From a virus, in the IMG/VR virus record IMGVR_UViG_3300046455_000333, positions 1 through 24,518 of that record: 24,518 nt of DNA. One strand, 5' to 3'. Positions 1 through 7,944 of the stretch are shown piece after piece; the first letter of the stretch is position 1, and the number at the start of each line of letters is the position of its first letter. The notes beneath the pieces are model-generated. The model saw nothing but the letters and a program-made list of their open reading frames with translations. It had not been told where the DNA came from and did not search any database. Made by a program: the position numbers and the translations under genes.

Positions 1-1206
1 CTCGGCGCCGCCCTGTTCGCGCTCGACGTCGACAAGGCCAAGAGCAGCATGGACGGGGCCGCAGGGTCCGCGGGCAAGATGGGTGACCAGCTCCGGGACA
101 ACGCCTCTACACAGGTCGAGCAGTTCAAGCGGCATGCCACACAGGCGTTCGTCGAGCTGCTCGGAACCAAGGTCGTTCCGATTCTGACCAAGGTCGGCGG
201 GTACCTCCAGGAGCACGGCGACGTCGCTAAGGTCCTCGCTGCGGCAGTGCTCGGCCTCGGCGTCGCGTTCGGTATCGCCACCGTGGCTGTGTGGGCGATG
301 AACTCCGCGCTACTCGCCAACCCGATTTTCTGGATCATCGCTGGAATCGGGCTCGCGGTCGCTGGCCTCGTGATCCTGTTCGTCACGTACTGGGACCAGA
401 TCAAAGCGGCGACGCTCGCGGTCTGGGACTGGATCGTCGCGAAGATCATGTGGGTTAAGGACGCCCTGATCTTCATGTTCATGAACTTCACGCTCCCTGG
501 CCTGCTGCTCTCTCACTGGGACTCCATCCGCGCCGGGGCCGTGGCAGCGTGGAACGGCATTGTGGGGTGGCTCGCGGCGATACCCGGGCGTGCCAGTAGC
601 GCGCTCTCGTCGATGGGCACGTACCTGACGACGGTCGCGCGCAACGGCTGGACCAGCTTCAAGACGGCCACCGTGGGCAAGGTCGTTGAGTTCATCTCCT
701 ACATCCGCGGCATCCCCGGGCGCGTCAGATCCGCGCTCGGCAGCATGAACTCACTGCTCGTCAACAAGGGCCAAGACCTCATCCGCGGCCTGGTGGCCGG
801 TGTGAAGCGCATGGGTGGTTGGCTGCGCTCGCAGCTCATCAGTTTCGCCAAGGCCATGATCCCCGGGCCCATCGCGAAAGCCCTCGGTATCAACTCGCCC
901 TCACGCGTGATGCGTGACCAGATCGGTCGATGGATTCCGGCGGGAATCGTCGACGGCGTCGAGGCCGGCGCCCCGGCGGTCGAGGCCACCATGCGGAACC
1001 TGGTCAGTGTCCCCACCGCGGGGCAGACCACCGCCGGACGGGTCGCGGCCTCGACCGGGACGGCCATCGCGGCGAGCAACTCCAGCGCCCCGGCGCCCCG
1101 CCTGATCCTCGACGTCACCGGCGCTGACACGCAGTGGAAGGCACTCATGCGCCGCATGGTGCGCGTCGACGGCCGCGGGAACGTACAGCTCGCGTTCGGC
1201 TCCTGA
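1..1206 (+). CDS. Tape measure protein, C-terminal part (5' end outside window)
   Basis: The reading frame is open from base 1 to the TGA at 1204-1206, so only the last 401 or so residues are present. Two long hydrophobic stretches (bases about 226-297 and 318-390) are followed by amphipathic Trp- and Gly-rich repeats such as AAWNGIVGWLAAIPGR, and by a conserved-looking segment SPSRVMRDQIGRWIPAGIVD near base 895. These are typical of the C-terminal half of siphovirus tape measure proteins, which set tail length and are thought to help DNA cross the host membrane. The next gene is a minor tail protein, which fits the usual late-gene order. The ATG at 49 is internal. The true start, and any tail assembly chaperone frameshift pair, would lie upstream of the window. 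Confidence 0.9.
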   Translation, partial: LGAALFALDVDKAKSSMDGAAGSAGKMGDQLRDNASTQVEQFKRHATQAFVELLGTKVVPILTKVGGYLQEHGDVAKVLAAAVLGLGVAFGIATVAVWAMNSALLANPIFWIIAGIGLAVAGLVILFVTYWDQIKAATLAVWDWIVAKIMWVKDALIFMFMNFTLPGLLLSHWDSIRAGAVAAWNGIVGWLAAIPGRASSALSSMGTYLTTVARNGWTSFKTATVGKVVEFISYIRGIPGRVRSALGSMNSLLVNKGQDLIRGLVAGVKRMGGWLRSQLISFAKAMIPGPIAKALGINSPSRVMRDQIGRWIPAGIVDGVEAGAPAVEATMRNLVSVPTAGQTTAGRVAASTGTAIAASNSSAPAPRLILDVTGADTQWKALMRRMVRVDGRGNVQLAFGS

Positions 1207-1237
1207 CACCCCCACACCCCCCGTAAGGAGCCGTCCT

Positions 1238-3334
1238 GTGGCGTTCCCTGATACCTCGCTCGGCGTCCGCGTCGAGTTGTACGTCGCTGGTGCATGGCTC
1301 GACATCACCGGCGACGTCTACACGTCCAACCTGATCACCATTACCCGCGGCAAGCAGGACGAGGCGGCGCGCACGGACGCCGGGACGTGCACGCTGCTGC
1401 TGAAGAATCCGACGGGCCGCTTTTCGTCCCGCAATCCCCGCTCGGACCTGTTCGGACTCATCGGCCGCAACACCCTGATACGGGTGTCCATCCAGCCCGG
1501 CGCGGTGCGGCTCGTACGGTTCGTGGGCGAGGTGTCCTCGTGGCCGCCGGAGTGGTCTACGGCGCGGTACGTGACCGTGACCGCGACGGCCGCTGGCATC
1601 CTGCGGCGCCTGGGGCAGGGTGCCTCCCCGCTCGCCTCGCCGATGCGCCGTGAGTACGCCTCCCCGACGCGGACGCACATCGTCGCGTACTGGCCGATGG
1701 AAGATGGGAGCTCGGCGACGTCGTTTGCCTCGGCCATGCCCGGCATCCCGCCGATGGCCGTGGCCACGCCCGGCGTCAAGCCTGCCGCGTACACCGCGTA
1801 CGCCGCTTCCGACGCGCTGCCCACCCTCGGCGACGGCGCCCTCGCAGTGAAGGTGCCCGCATACACGTCCACGGGCGAGCACGCGTTCCGGCTCTTCGCG
1901 GCGTTCCCCGACACGGCGCCGAGCACAGAGCAGACCATCGCCACCATCACCACGACCACCGGCTACAAGTGGGTGCTGTCCTGGTACACCGACGGAACCC
2001 TCACGCTCCACGGGTACAACAAGGCCGGCACGGTGATCGAGTACACCACGTGGGGTGGAGTCGTCACCGGGACACAGAGCCATATCGGCATCGACCTGGT
2101 GCAGACCGGCGCGACTTTCGAGCGCCATGGCTACCGCCTCGACATCACCGACTTCTCCCACCTGCACGGCATCAACCAGACGTTTACTGGCACGCTCGGC
2201 CGCATCGCCACGATCACACTCGGCGGCGCGACCATCGGAGACGTCGCAGTCGGGCATGTGGCGCTCGCGGATGCGACCTCGGCGTATGCCTCGACCGGTA
2301 ACGCGATCGTCGGTTACGCGGGCGAGAGAACCATCTCGCGCATCGTCCGCCTGTGCGGCGAGGAAGGCATACCGGTCCAATACGCAGGCGTGCCGGACCT
2401 GCCGTCAACGCCGCTGGGCCCGCAGTCCGTCGCCTCTCTGCTCGACCTGCTACAGGAAGCCATCGACGCGGACGGGGGCCGCCTGTACGAGCAGCGTGAC
2501 GGGCTCGCCCTGGCCGCACGCAGCCGCGCCACCCTGTACACGCAGACGCCCGCGCTCATCCTCGACTACGCGTCCAAGCAGGTCGCCGCCCCGCTCGCAC
2601 CTGTCGACGACGACGCGCACGTACACAACGACGTCACCATCACCCGCGACGGCGGAAGCTCGGGGCGCGCCATCGCCGAAACGGGCCCCCTGTCCGTTCA
2701 GGCACCGCCGAACGGCGTCGGCCGGTACACCACCTCGACCACCTTGAATCTGTACACCGACGACCAGTGCGAGCCGTTTGCGTACTGGTATCTGTACGTC
2801 GGGACGCGGGACGCACCGCGCTACCCGCGCGTGGCTGTCGAGGTCCACAAGGCGCCCGACCTCGCCGAGCAGGTCGCCGCCGTCGACATGGGCGCGCGGG
2901 CCGTCATCACCAACCCCCCGCCATGGCTCCCGCCCGAACAGATCGAGCTACTCGTCGAGGGATACACCGAGGTCCTCGGCGTCTACACGTGGGATATCGA
3001 GTTCAACGCCTCGCCTGGCGAGCCGATGCTCGTCGCCACGGCCGACGACGCGGCGTACGGCATCGCCGACACCGACGGGACCGAGCTCGCCCTCGCCGCG
3101 GACGCCGACGACACCGCGCTCACGGTCACCGTGACCGCGGGCCCGGCATGGGGCGCCGCTGGTCTGCCGTACGACGTCGTCTGCCGCGGCGAGCGCATGA
3201 CCGTAACCGGCGTCACCGCGCCGACGTCGACGACGCGCGTTCTCACCGTCACCCGAGGAGTCAACGGGCTCACGGTCCCCCTTCCTGCTGGCGCCGAACT
3301 GTCCCTCGCCCACACCGCGTTCGCGCCCCTGTAA
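1238..3334 (+). CDS. Minor tail protein with LamG-like region
   Basis: A 698-residue protein starting at GTG 1238, with AAGGAG at 1225-1230 as ribosome binding site. Residues 1-120 (VRVELYVAGAWLDITGDV onwards) have the beta-rich pattern common at the N terminus of actinophage minor tail proteins that follow the tape measure gene. Residues about 148-345, from YWPMEDG, look like a LamG/concanavalin-type beta-sandwich, often used for ligand or sugar binding. The rest resembles baseplate or distal-tail scaffold sequence. It lies 31 bases after the tape measure stop and 13 bases before the beta-helix protein, in a tail operon. A role at the tail tip in host recognition is inferred. No separate Dit gene is visible, so this protein may cover part of that role. 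Confidence 0.85.
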   Translation: MAFPDTSLGVRVELYVAGAWLDITGDVYTSNLITITRGKQDEAARTDAGTCTLLLKNPTGRFSSRNPRSDLFGLIGRNTLIRVSIQPGAVRLVRFVGEVSSWPPEWSTARYVTVTATAAGILRRLGQGASPLASPMRREYASPTRTHIVAYWPMEDGSSATSFASAMPGIPPMAVATPGVKPAAYTAYAASDALPTLGDGALAVKVPAYTSTGEHAFRLFAAFPDTAPSTEQTIATITTTTGYKWVLSWYTDGTLTLHGYNKAGTVIEYTTWGGVVTGTQSHIGIDLVQTGATFERHGYRLDITDFSHLHGINQTFTGTLGRIATITLGGATIGDVAVGHVALADATSAYASTGNAIVGYAGERTISRIVRLCGEEGIPVQYAGVPDLPSTPLGPQSVASLLDLLQEAIDADGGRLYEQRDGLALAARSRATLYTQTPALILDYASKQVAAPLAPVDDDAHVHNDVTITRDGGSSGRAIAETGPLSVQAPPNGVGRYTTSTTLNLYTDDQCEPFAYWYLYVGTRDAPRYPRVAVEVHKAPDLAEQVAAVDMGARAVITNPPPWLPPEQIELLVEGYTEVLGVYTWDIEFNASPGEPMLVATADDAAYGIADTDGTELALAADADDTALTVTVTAGPAWGAAGLPYDVVCRGERMTVTGVTAPTSTTRVLTVTRGVNGLTVPLPAGAELSLAHTAFAPL

Positions 3335-3347
3335 GGAGGCCCCCGCC

Positions 3348-4949
3348 TTGACCACAGCAACACCTATCGCCCAGTGGCTTCCTGGGATGGCGATCACGTC
3401 CGGGCGCCTTCAGTACATGCTCGAACAGGCGTTGAGCGGCGGGAACACGATCAACGTGTCCGCGTACGGCGCCACCGGCGATGGCGCCACCGACGACACC
3501 GCAGCGATACAGGCCGCCCTCGACGCGGCGTACACCCGCGGTGGCGGAGTGGTCGTCATCCCGCCGGGCGGCACGTTCTGTGTCTCGACGTTCCTGGTGG
3601 TGCGGGACAACACCGTGATCAGCGCCTACGGGGCGACGATCAAGAGCATCGGAAACACGGGCCTACTGCGGAACTTCCTGTCGTCTGAACTGTTCAACGC
3701 GTACGCCGGGCACTCGCACATCCTTGTGCAGGGTGGCACGTGGGACAACAACGCGAGCGACGGGGTCACGGGCACCGTCACGGCGGAGACGGACTGTTTC
3801 AATTTCATCCACTGTTCCGACATCACCATCCGTGACGTCACCATCAAGAACGTGTCCAGCGCGCACGCAATCGAGTTCAATGCGACCGACAACGGACGTG
3901 TCCTGAACTGCCGTTTCCTCGGCTACAGAGACAACAGCGGCACGAGCGCCCGGCAGTTCAGTGAGGCCGTGCAACTCGACATCGCCGTATCCGGATCGTC
4001 GAGCATCGGCAATTTCGACAACACCGCGTCCCGCAACATCCTCGTTGCGAACTGCTACTTCGGACCGTCCGAGCGCCTCGGCGTATGGGGCCGCGCGGTC
4101 GGCTCCCACACCACCCGCGCGAGCGTGTTCTACGACAACGTGCAGATCATCGGATGCCGGATCGATGGGACCTTGCAAGAGGGGATTCGCGGGTTCGCGT
4201 GGCGCCGATGCGTCATCGCCGACAACATCATCACGGGCACGGGGTACAGCGGAATCCTGCTGACCGTCCCCGACCCCGCCACGTACAGCGTCACCACCTA
4301 CGGCGCAGCGATCACCGGCAACATGGTCCAGGGCGCCGGGACCGACAGCGGTATCCGCGTCATCGCGTTCTCTGCGACGCCGTACTCGAACGTGCGTATC
4401 GAGGGCAATGTGATCGAGGGCAGCTCGACCGGCGCAAACGGAATCCACACCGAACAGTGCGCCCGTCCCGGCATCTCCGGTAACACGATCCGCTCGACCG
4501 GCTCGACCGGCATTTTCGCGACAGGCTGCCTCGGCCCGCAGATCACCGGCAACGGCTTGCGTGACATCGGCACCAACGGCATCAACGTGACCGGCTGCAC
4601 CGGCGGGCAGGTCTCGACGAACACCGTCGACTCGACCTCGACCAACCACGGCATTTTCGTGACCACCTCGACAGACATCGCCGTTCAGTCCAACGTGATC
4701 CGGGCCGCCGCCTCGGCCGGCGTGCGATGTGGAGCAACCGCCGTCCGTACGTTCGTCACCGGCAACCAGGTACGCGGCGGCGTGAACGGCGTGACGTTCG
4801 ACGCGACCGCAACCGGCTGCATCGTCGCGGGCAACGACCTATCGGGCAACAGTTGGTCCGCCGCCACGGCCGTTGTCGTGTCGACCGCCGCCCCCAAAAC
4901 GACGTGGGCCGCCGGTACGGCCGTGCCCGGCGACAACCTCATCTTCTGA
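3348..4949 (+). CDS. Beta-helix tail protein (pectate-lyase-like fold), tail spike or fibre
   Basis: A 533-residue protein starting at TTG 3348, just after a strong AAGGAGG at 3333-3339. Residues 35-60 hold the sequence VSAYGATGDGATDDTAAIQ, the hallmark of the Pectate_lyase_3 N-terminal region. The rest is a long run of short imperfect repeats of the type N.I.G...GI.....C, rich in Asn, Gly, Ile and Thr, as expected for right-handed parallel beta-helix coils. Phage proteins of this type form trimeric tail spikes or fibres that bind, and sometimes cleave, surface polysaccharide. Catalytic residues cannot be assigned by eye, so depolymerase activity is only possible. The gene ends the tail operon and is followed by a hairpin with a T-run (4965-4993). 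Confidence 0.8.
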   Translation: MTTATPIAQWLPGMAITSGRLQYMLEQALSGGNTINVSAYGATGDGATDDTAAIQAALDAAYTRGGGVVVIPPGGTFCVSTFLVVRDNTVISAYGATIKSIGNTGLLRNFLSSELFNAYAGHSHILVQGGTWDNNASDGVTGTVTAETDCFNFIHCSDITIRDVTIKNVSSAHAIEFNATDNGRVLNCRFLGYRDNSGTSARQFSEAVQLDIAVSGSSSIGNFDNTASRNILVANCYFGPSERLGVWGRAVGSHTTRASVFYDNVQIIGCRIDGTLQEGIRGFAWRRCVIADNIITGTGYSGILLTVPDPATYSVTTYGAAITGNMVQGAGTDSGIRVIAFSATPYSNVRIEGNVIEGSSTGANGIHTEQCARPGISGNTIRSTGSTGIFATGCLGPQITGNGLRDIGTNGINVTGCTGGQVSTNTVDSTSTNHGIFVTTSTDIAVQSNVIRAAASAGVRCGATAVRTFVTGNQVRGGVNGVTFDATATGCIVAGNDLSGNSWSAATAVVVSTAAPKTTWAAGTAVPGDNLIF

Positions 4950-4964
4950 CCTCGCCCACCCCGT

Positions 4965-4993
4965 ACGCCCGCGCACCGCGCCGGGCGTTTTTT
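4965..4993 (+). terminator. Intrinsic terminator between tail and lysis genes
   Basis: A perfect 7-bp stem (ACGCCCG at 4965-4971 with CGGGCGT at 4982-4988), a 10-base G/C loop and a run of T from 4988 to 4993. It lies just after the tail protein stop and just before the endolysin ribosome binding site (GGAGG, 5002-5006). It would end or attenuate late transcription at this boundary. It has the clearest U-tract in the window. Confidence 0.8.
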
Positions 4994-5010
4994 CATGCCC
5001 CGGAGGCATC

Positions 5011-5940
5011 ATGAGCAGCTACTCGCACGGCATCGACGTGTCCGCCTACCAGCCGGCCCAGAACTGGGCGAAGCACAAGGCGGACGGAATGGTGTTCGGC
5101 TTCGCCAAGGCGTCCGAGGGGCAGAAGTCCCACGACCCCAGGTTCGCGGCCCACATCGCGGGCATCAAGGCCGCGGGCCTGGTCCCGGGTGGCTATCACT
5201 TCGCGTGGCCGAACCAGGACGCCGCGGCCGAGGCCGCTAACTACATCGCCGCCGTCAAGGCGCATGCCGGCCCCGGGTTCCTGCACTGGCTCGACCTGGA
5301 GGAGTACAGCGACGGCCGCAACTACAAGGGGCGCAGCGCCGCGCAGATCAAGGCGTACGCCGCCGCATGGATCAAGGCCGTGCAGGCAGCGTTCCCCGGG
5401 CAGCGCGTCGGTATCTACACGTCCGCTGCGGACATCGGCGCCGGACACGTCCCGGCCGACGTGCCGCTGTGGTTCCCGGCGTACCCGGGCGCGAGCGTCG
5501 ACACCTACGCCGAGGCCGAGCACCACGCGCGGCCGGCGCCGCACGGCCGGACCGTCGCCCTGTGGCAGTTCACCTCTACCCCGGTCGACCGGTCCGTCGC
5601 CTACCAGTCCCCCGAGGCGTTCCGCGCGTGGGCGAAGGGTGAGAGTGCGAGCGGCAGCTCGGGCACGCCGAGCAAGCCGTACACCCCGCCGCCGTTCCCC
5701 GCGGGCCTCGCCCCGGGCAAGAGCCGGCCGTCGGCCGTGGCGCTTCAGCGTGCGCTGAAGAGGGCCGGATGCCTGAACGCGAGCGTCCCGGAGTCTCCGA
5801 ACTACGGGCCCAAGACTCAGGGGGGTGTCGCCCGCTTCCACAACGCGCACCCGCAGTATCGCGCCGCCGGCTCGACGCACGACGTCGCCATCGGGCCCAA
5901 GGGTTGGGCCGCCCTGTTCCGCCTCGCCTACGGCAAGTAG
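5011..5940 (+). CDS. Endolysin: GH25 muramidase with C-terminal peptidoglycan-binding-like domain
   Basis: A 309-residue protein from ATG 5011, chosen because GGAGG lies 5 bases upstream; the longer open frame upstream runs through the terminator. Residues 1-210 are a glycoside hydrolase family 25 (lysozyme type) domain: GIDVSAYQ at 7-14 with Asp9, and LDLEEY at 94-99 giving the Asp95-x-Glu97 catalytic pair. YTSAADI and LWQFTSTPVDRS (about 184-195) also fit the family. A Pro/Ser-rich linker at 210-230 leads to a C-terminal region (about 233-309, AVALQRALKRAGC...YGPKTQGGVARFH) resembling a peptidoglycan-binding domain. The enzyme would cut the N-acetylmuramic acid to N-acetylglucosamine bond at lysis. 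No signal peptide is seen, so release should depend on the holin downstream. Confidence 0.93.
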   Translation: MSSYSHGIDVSAYQPAQNWAKHKADGMVFGFAKASEGQKSHDPRFAAHIAGIKAAGLVPGGYHFAWPNQDAAAEAANYIAAVKAHAGPGFLHWLDLEEYSDGRNYKGRSAAQIKAYAAAWIKAVQAAFPGQRVGIYTSAADIGAGHVPADVPLWFPAYPGASVDTYAEAEHHARPAPHGRTVALWQFTSTPVDRSVAYQSPEAFRAWAKGESASGSSGTPSKPYTPPPFPAGLAPGKSRPSAVALQRALKRAGCLNASVPESPNYGPKTQGGVARFHNAHPQYRAAGSTHDVAIGPKGWAALFRLAYGK

Positions 5941-5953
5941 GGCACCGCAAAAC

Positions 5954-5990
5954 CTCGAGGTTTGTCGTCACCGTGACGACAACACTCGAG
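5954..5990 (+). repeat. 37-bp interrupted palindrome downstream of endolysin
   Basis: Symmetrical around C5972: CTCGAG, 2 bases, TTGTCGTCAC, 1 base, GTGACGACAA, 2 bases, CTCGAG. Both the 10-bp inner and 6-bp outer arms are perfect. It lies 13 bases after the endolysin stop and before the holin. It could be an operator for a dimeric protein or an RNA hairpin. There is no T-run, so a classical terminator is unlikely. Confidence 0.75.
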
Positions 5991-5998
5991 CCTGCCCC

Positions 5999-6025
5999 GC
6001 CCGCCCGGCACCGCGCCGGGCGGGC
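5999..6025 (+). terminator. GC-rich hairpin before holin gene (no U-tract)
   Basis: Perfect 11-bp stem GCCCGCCCGGC (5999-6009) with GCCGGGCGGGC (6015-6025) around a 5-base loop, directly before the AAGGAG of the holin gene. No T-run follows. It may work as an attenuator, an RNA-stability element or a weak terminator. Confidence 0.5.
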
Positions 6026-6045
6026 CGCCCAAGGAGCCCCCCACC

Positions 6046-6306
6046 GTGAGCCTCTCTCCCGCCCAGCGCGCCATACGCACCGGCATTCAGACCCTGCTCG
6101 CCGTCGCCGCCCTGGTCCCGCTCGCCGCGACGGCCATCGCCGACAACGGCACCCTGTCGAACGCGCTCCCGTGGCTCGCCGCCGCAGCGCCGACCGCCGC
6201 CGCCCTCGCCGCCGGGTTCGCCCGCGTCATGGCGCTGCCCGCCGTCGAGCTCGTCCTCGACCGTTTCGGCCTCGGCCTGGTCGACGACGGGAGCAACGAC
6301 CAGTGA
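6046..6306 (+). CDS. Putative holin (small membrane protein)
   Basis: An 86-residue protein from GTG 6046 with AAGGAG at 6031-6036. Two hydrophobic helices are visible: about residues 14-34 (GIQTLLAVAALVPLAATAIA) and about 42-65 (LPWLAAAAPTAAALAAGFARVMAL). A short charged C-terminal tail follows (DDGSNDQ). Small size, two membrane segments and position directly after the endolysin fit an actinophage holin, which makes holes in the cytoplasmic membrane and times lysis. The sequence does not name a specific holin family. The stop overlaps the GTG of the next gene (6303), so the two are translationally coupled. Confidence 0.75.
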   Translation: MSLSPAQRAIRTGIQTLLAVAALVPLAATAIADNGTLSNALPWLAAAAPTAAALAAGFARVMALPAVELVLDRFGLGLVDDGSNDQ

Positions 6307-6569
6307 CCGACCCCACCCCGCATCTCCCCACCGACCCGGCCGTTGCCGTGGCGCTCGCCGAGCTCCGCGGCACCGTCGAGACCGGGTTCGCCACCGTCAA
6401 CGGGAGTTTGGCCCTGCTCGCGCAGCGCACCGACCAGACCGACAAAACCCTCGGCGAGCACGGAGAGCGCCTCACCGCCCTCGAACGCAACCGGTGGCCA
6501 TTGCCCGCCCTCGCCGCCGTCACAGGCCTCGGCAGCATGGCCGTGACCCTGTGGCAGTCCGCGCACTGA
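6303..6569 (+). CDS. Small protein with coiled coil and C-terminal membrane anchor, lysis cassette
   Basis: An 88-residue protein from GTG 6303, overlapping the holin stop by 4 bases. An N-terminal helical stretch with heptad-like spacing (VALAELRGTVETGFATVNG and TLGEHGERLTALERN, about residues 13-65) leads to one hydrophobic segment near the C terminus (about 67-84, LPALAAVTGLGSMAVTLW). This layout, a coiled coil plus C-terminal anchor, resembles XhlA-type proteins that sit beside holins. It may act with the holin or as its antagonist. This assignment rests on position and architecture only. Confidence 0.65.
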   Translation: MTDPTPHLPTDPAVAVALAELRGTVETGFATVNGSLALLAQRTDQTDKTLGEHGERLTALERNRWPLPALAAVTGLGSMAVTLWQSAH

Positions 6570-6580
6570 ACGCAGCACAA

Positions 6581-6619
6581 CGCCCCCCGTACGGCCCTCA
6601 CCGGCCGCGACGGGGGGCG
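6581..6619 (+). terminator. Terminator between convergent lysis operon and GntR gene
   Basis: Perfect 10-bp stem CGCCCCCCGT (6581-6590) with ACGGGGGGCG (6610-6619), a 19-base loop and a short CCTTT after it. It lies between the last lysis gene and the 3' end of the oppositely oriented GntR gene, so it may act in both directions. Confidence 0.7.
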
Positions 6620-6630
6620 CCTTTGTCGTA

Positions 6631-7389
6631 TCAGGAGCGGGCCGGAACGGTGCCGTACACAGCCACCCAGCGATCACCGCGCATGACGACGTCCGCCGTC
6701 TCGACCGGCCGGCCCGTGGCCTGGTCGTAATAGGTCCGCTCGACGAACAGCACGGGCGCCGCCGGGTGGATGCCGAGCACCGTCGCCTCGGCCCGCGTCG
6801 CACCGCGCGAGCGCACCCGCTCGACCGCCTCGCCCACGTCGACACCGATCACCCGCATCCGTGCCGCGACACCGATTCCGGCGTAAGGGCCCGCCTCGGG
6901 GAGCACGATCATCGACTGCCCGGTAACCGCGATGGGCTCCCACGACGTCGCGAGCTGCACCGGCACGCCATCGGCCAGGTACACATACTCGGTCCGCATC
7001 ACGGGCTCACCCTCACGGATGCCGAGACGCTCGGCCGTGGCCGCGTCCGCGACCGCCGTCGACGAGTCGTGGCTCCACGTTCCGGCCGCGCCCTGCTCGG
7101 CAACACCCTGCCCGAAGGGACTGTCTTCCGGCTGCTTGCGATGCCGGCGCACGAGCAGCTCGGGCGCCTCGGTCCCGCGAACGTAGTGGCCGGCCCCGTG
7201 CCGGGAGATCACTAGGCCGTCCTCGACCAGGACCGTGTACGCCCGCGCGCCGACCGAGGGCGACACGTCATGCGCGCGGCCGAGCTCGGCCACGGACGGG
7301 AGCCGATCACCGGGCGCGAATTCGCCGCCGACGATCCGGCCGCGTAGCTCCTCGGCGATCACGAGGTACGGCGGCGCCGAGTCGGCCAC
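6631..7389 (-). CDS. GntR-family transcriptional regulator with UTRA domain (HutC type)
   Basis: A 252-residue protein on the - strand from a GTG start (7389-7387) with GGAGG upstream (about 7396-7400). Residues 5-72 form the GntR winged helix (IAEELRGRIVGGEFAPGDRLPSV, then a helix-turn-helix and the VEDGLVISRHGAGHYV wing). Residues about 100-245 match a UTRA effector-binding domain (ERLGIREGEPVMRTEYVY, then PVLFVERTYYDQATGRPVE). HutC-type members bind DNA as dimers and release it on binding a small ligand, which cannot be guessed here. It sits between lysis and integration genes, where temperate phages often carry cargo. It is divergent from three small genes and probably controls them and itself through the repeat at 7423-7440. 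It is less likely to be the lysogeny repressor, since an XRE gene with matching operators lies at 10543-10986. Confidence 0.9.
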   Translation of the reverse strand: MADSAPPYLVIAEELRGRIVGGEFAPGDRLPSVAELGRAHDVSPSVGARAYTVLVEDGLVISRHGAGHYVRGTEAPELLVRRHRKQPEDSPFGQGVAEQGAAGTWSHDSSTAVADAATAERLGIREGEPVMRTEYVYLADGVPVQLATSWEPIAVTGQSMIVLPEAGPYAGIGVAARMRVIGVDVGEAVERVRSRGATRAEATVLGIHPAAPVLFVERTYYDQATGRPVETADVVMRGDRWVAVYGTVPARS

Positions 7390-7422
7390 GGGTGCCCTCC
7401 AAACGGCGAGTTACGAGAGTGA

Positions 7423-7440
7423 CGTACCTGACAGAGTACG
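7423..7440. promoter_or_regulatory. Candidate GntR operator, inverted repeat CGTAC-N8-GTACG
   Basis: Perfect 5-bp arms 8 bases apart in the 112-base gap between the GntR gene and the divergent small genes. GntR-family dimers often bind such short inverted repeats beside their own gene. The site overlaps a candidate rightward -35 element. This is inference from position and symmetry. Confidence 0.45.
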
Positions 7441-7457
7441 CAGCACGGCGCTACTCT
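7428..7457 (+). promoter_or_regulatory. Candidate promoter for the small cargo genes
   Basis: CTGACA at 7428-7433 and TACTCT at 7452-7457 with an 18-base spacer, about 45 bases before the ATG at 7502. The -35 lies within the candidate GntR operator, which would allow repression. The -10 is a weak match. Confidence 0.35.
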
Positions 7458-7501
7458 TCGAGATGAGTTCCGCTCTTCTCGCAGAGTCGGGGGACCCCGT
7501 C

Positions 7502-7738
7502 ATGCCTTCACGTCCAACCGTCGAAACGCTGCGCTCGGCCATCGAGCACGCGGCCTGTGACGTGTCCACCGTGAGCAATCGCGGCGCGTACGTCCGCGTC
7601 TATGTGGCCGCGCCCCGGAGTCCCGAGGCGTTCCGGGCCCTGCTCGACGTCCTGCTCACCGCGGACGCGTGGGGGAGCAGCGACGGCACGGGAACGCTCC
7701 GCATGTGGGCCGCTCTGGTCACGAGGGGCCAGTCATGA
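7502..7738 (+). CDS. Hypothetical protein, first of three small genes divergent from GntR
   Basis: A 78-residue protein from ATG 7502. This start is chosen because a G-rich GTCGGGGGA ribosome binding site lies just upstream; the in-frame ATG at 7463 has none. The sequence (MPSRPTVETLRSAIEHAACD...) looks like a compact alpha/beta fold with helices at both ends and a strand around GAYVRVYVAA. I do not recognise a family. The stop overlaps the ATG of the next gene (7735), so it belongs to a three-gene operon divergent from the GntR regulator. Confidence 0.65.
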   Translation: MPSRPTVETLRSAIEHAACDVSTVSNRGAYVRVYVAAPRSPEAFRALLDVLLTADAWGSSDGTGTLRMWAALVTRGQS

Positions 7739-7944
7739 GCCCGCGCCCGAAGATCCCGCCGGCGGACGAGCTGACGTACGCGCAGCACCAGGGTTGGGCG
7801 TGCGTCTACTGCGGAGCCACGCTGCGGGACGGCGTCAGCGTGGGGCGGGCGTTCGCGCAGATCGCCGAGGCGCACACGCTCGATATCGAGGTGTACGCCT
7901 GCAAGGTGCCGTGCATCCGGTTCACGGGAAGGCGGACGCGATGA
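7735..7944 (+). CDS. Small cysteine-containing hypothetical protein
   Basis: A 69-residue protein whose ATG overlaps the previous stop by 4 bases. WACVYCGATLRDG (residues about 22-34) has a CxxC pair of zinc-knuckle type, and a second Cys pair (ACKVPC, about 55-60) lies near the C terminus. The four cysteines could bind one zinc ion. No family is recognised. The stop overlaps the ATG of the next gene (7941). Confidence 0.6.
   Translation: MSPRPKIPPADELTYAQHQGWACVYCGATLRDGVSVGRAFAQIAEAHTLDIEVYACKVPCIRFTGRRTR

Noticed and set aside
4993-5880. Long - strand frame opposite the endolysin
   Set aside because: The + strand encodes a clear GH25 enzyme. The antisense translation is Arg/Gly/Val-rich without domains.
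5954-5990. Palindrome after the endolysin as attP
   Set aside because: Its symmetry centres on a single base, while serine integrase sites centre on a dinucleotide. It is also over 2 kb from the integrase; the dyad at 8422-8477 fits better.
7463-7501. Upstream ATG start for the first cargo gene
   Set aside because: No ribosome binding site precedes 7463, while the ATG at 7502 has a G-rich one at suitable distance.
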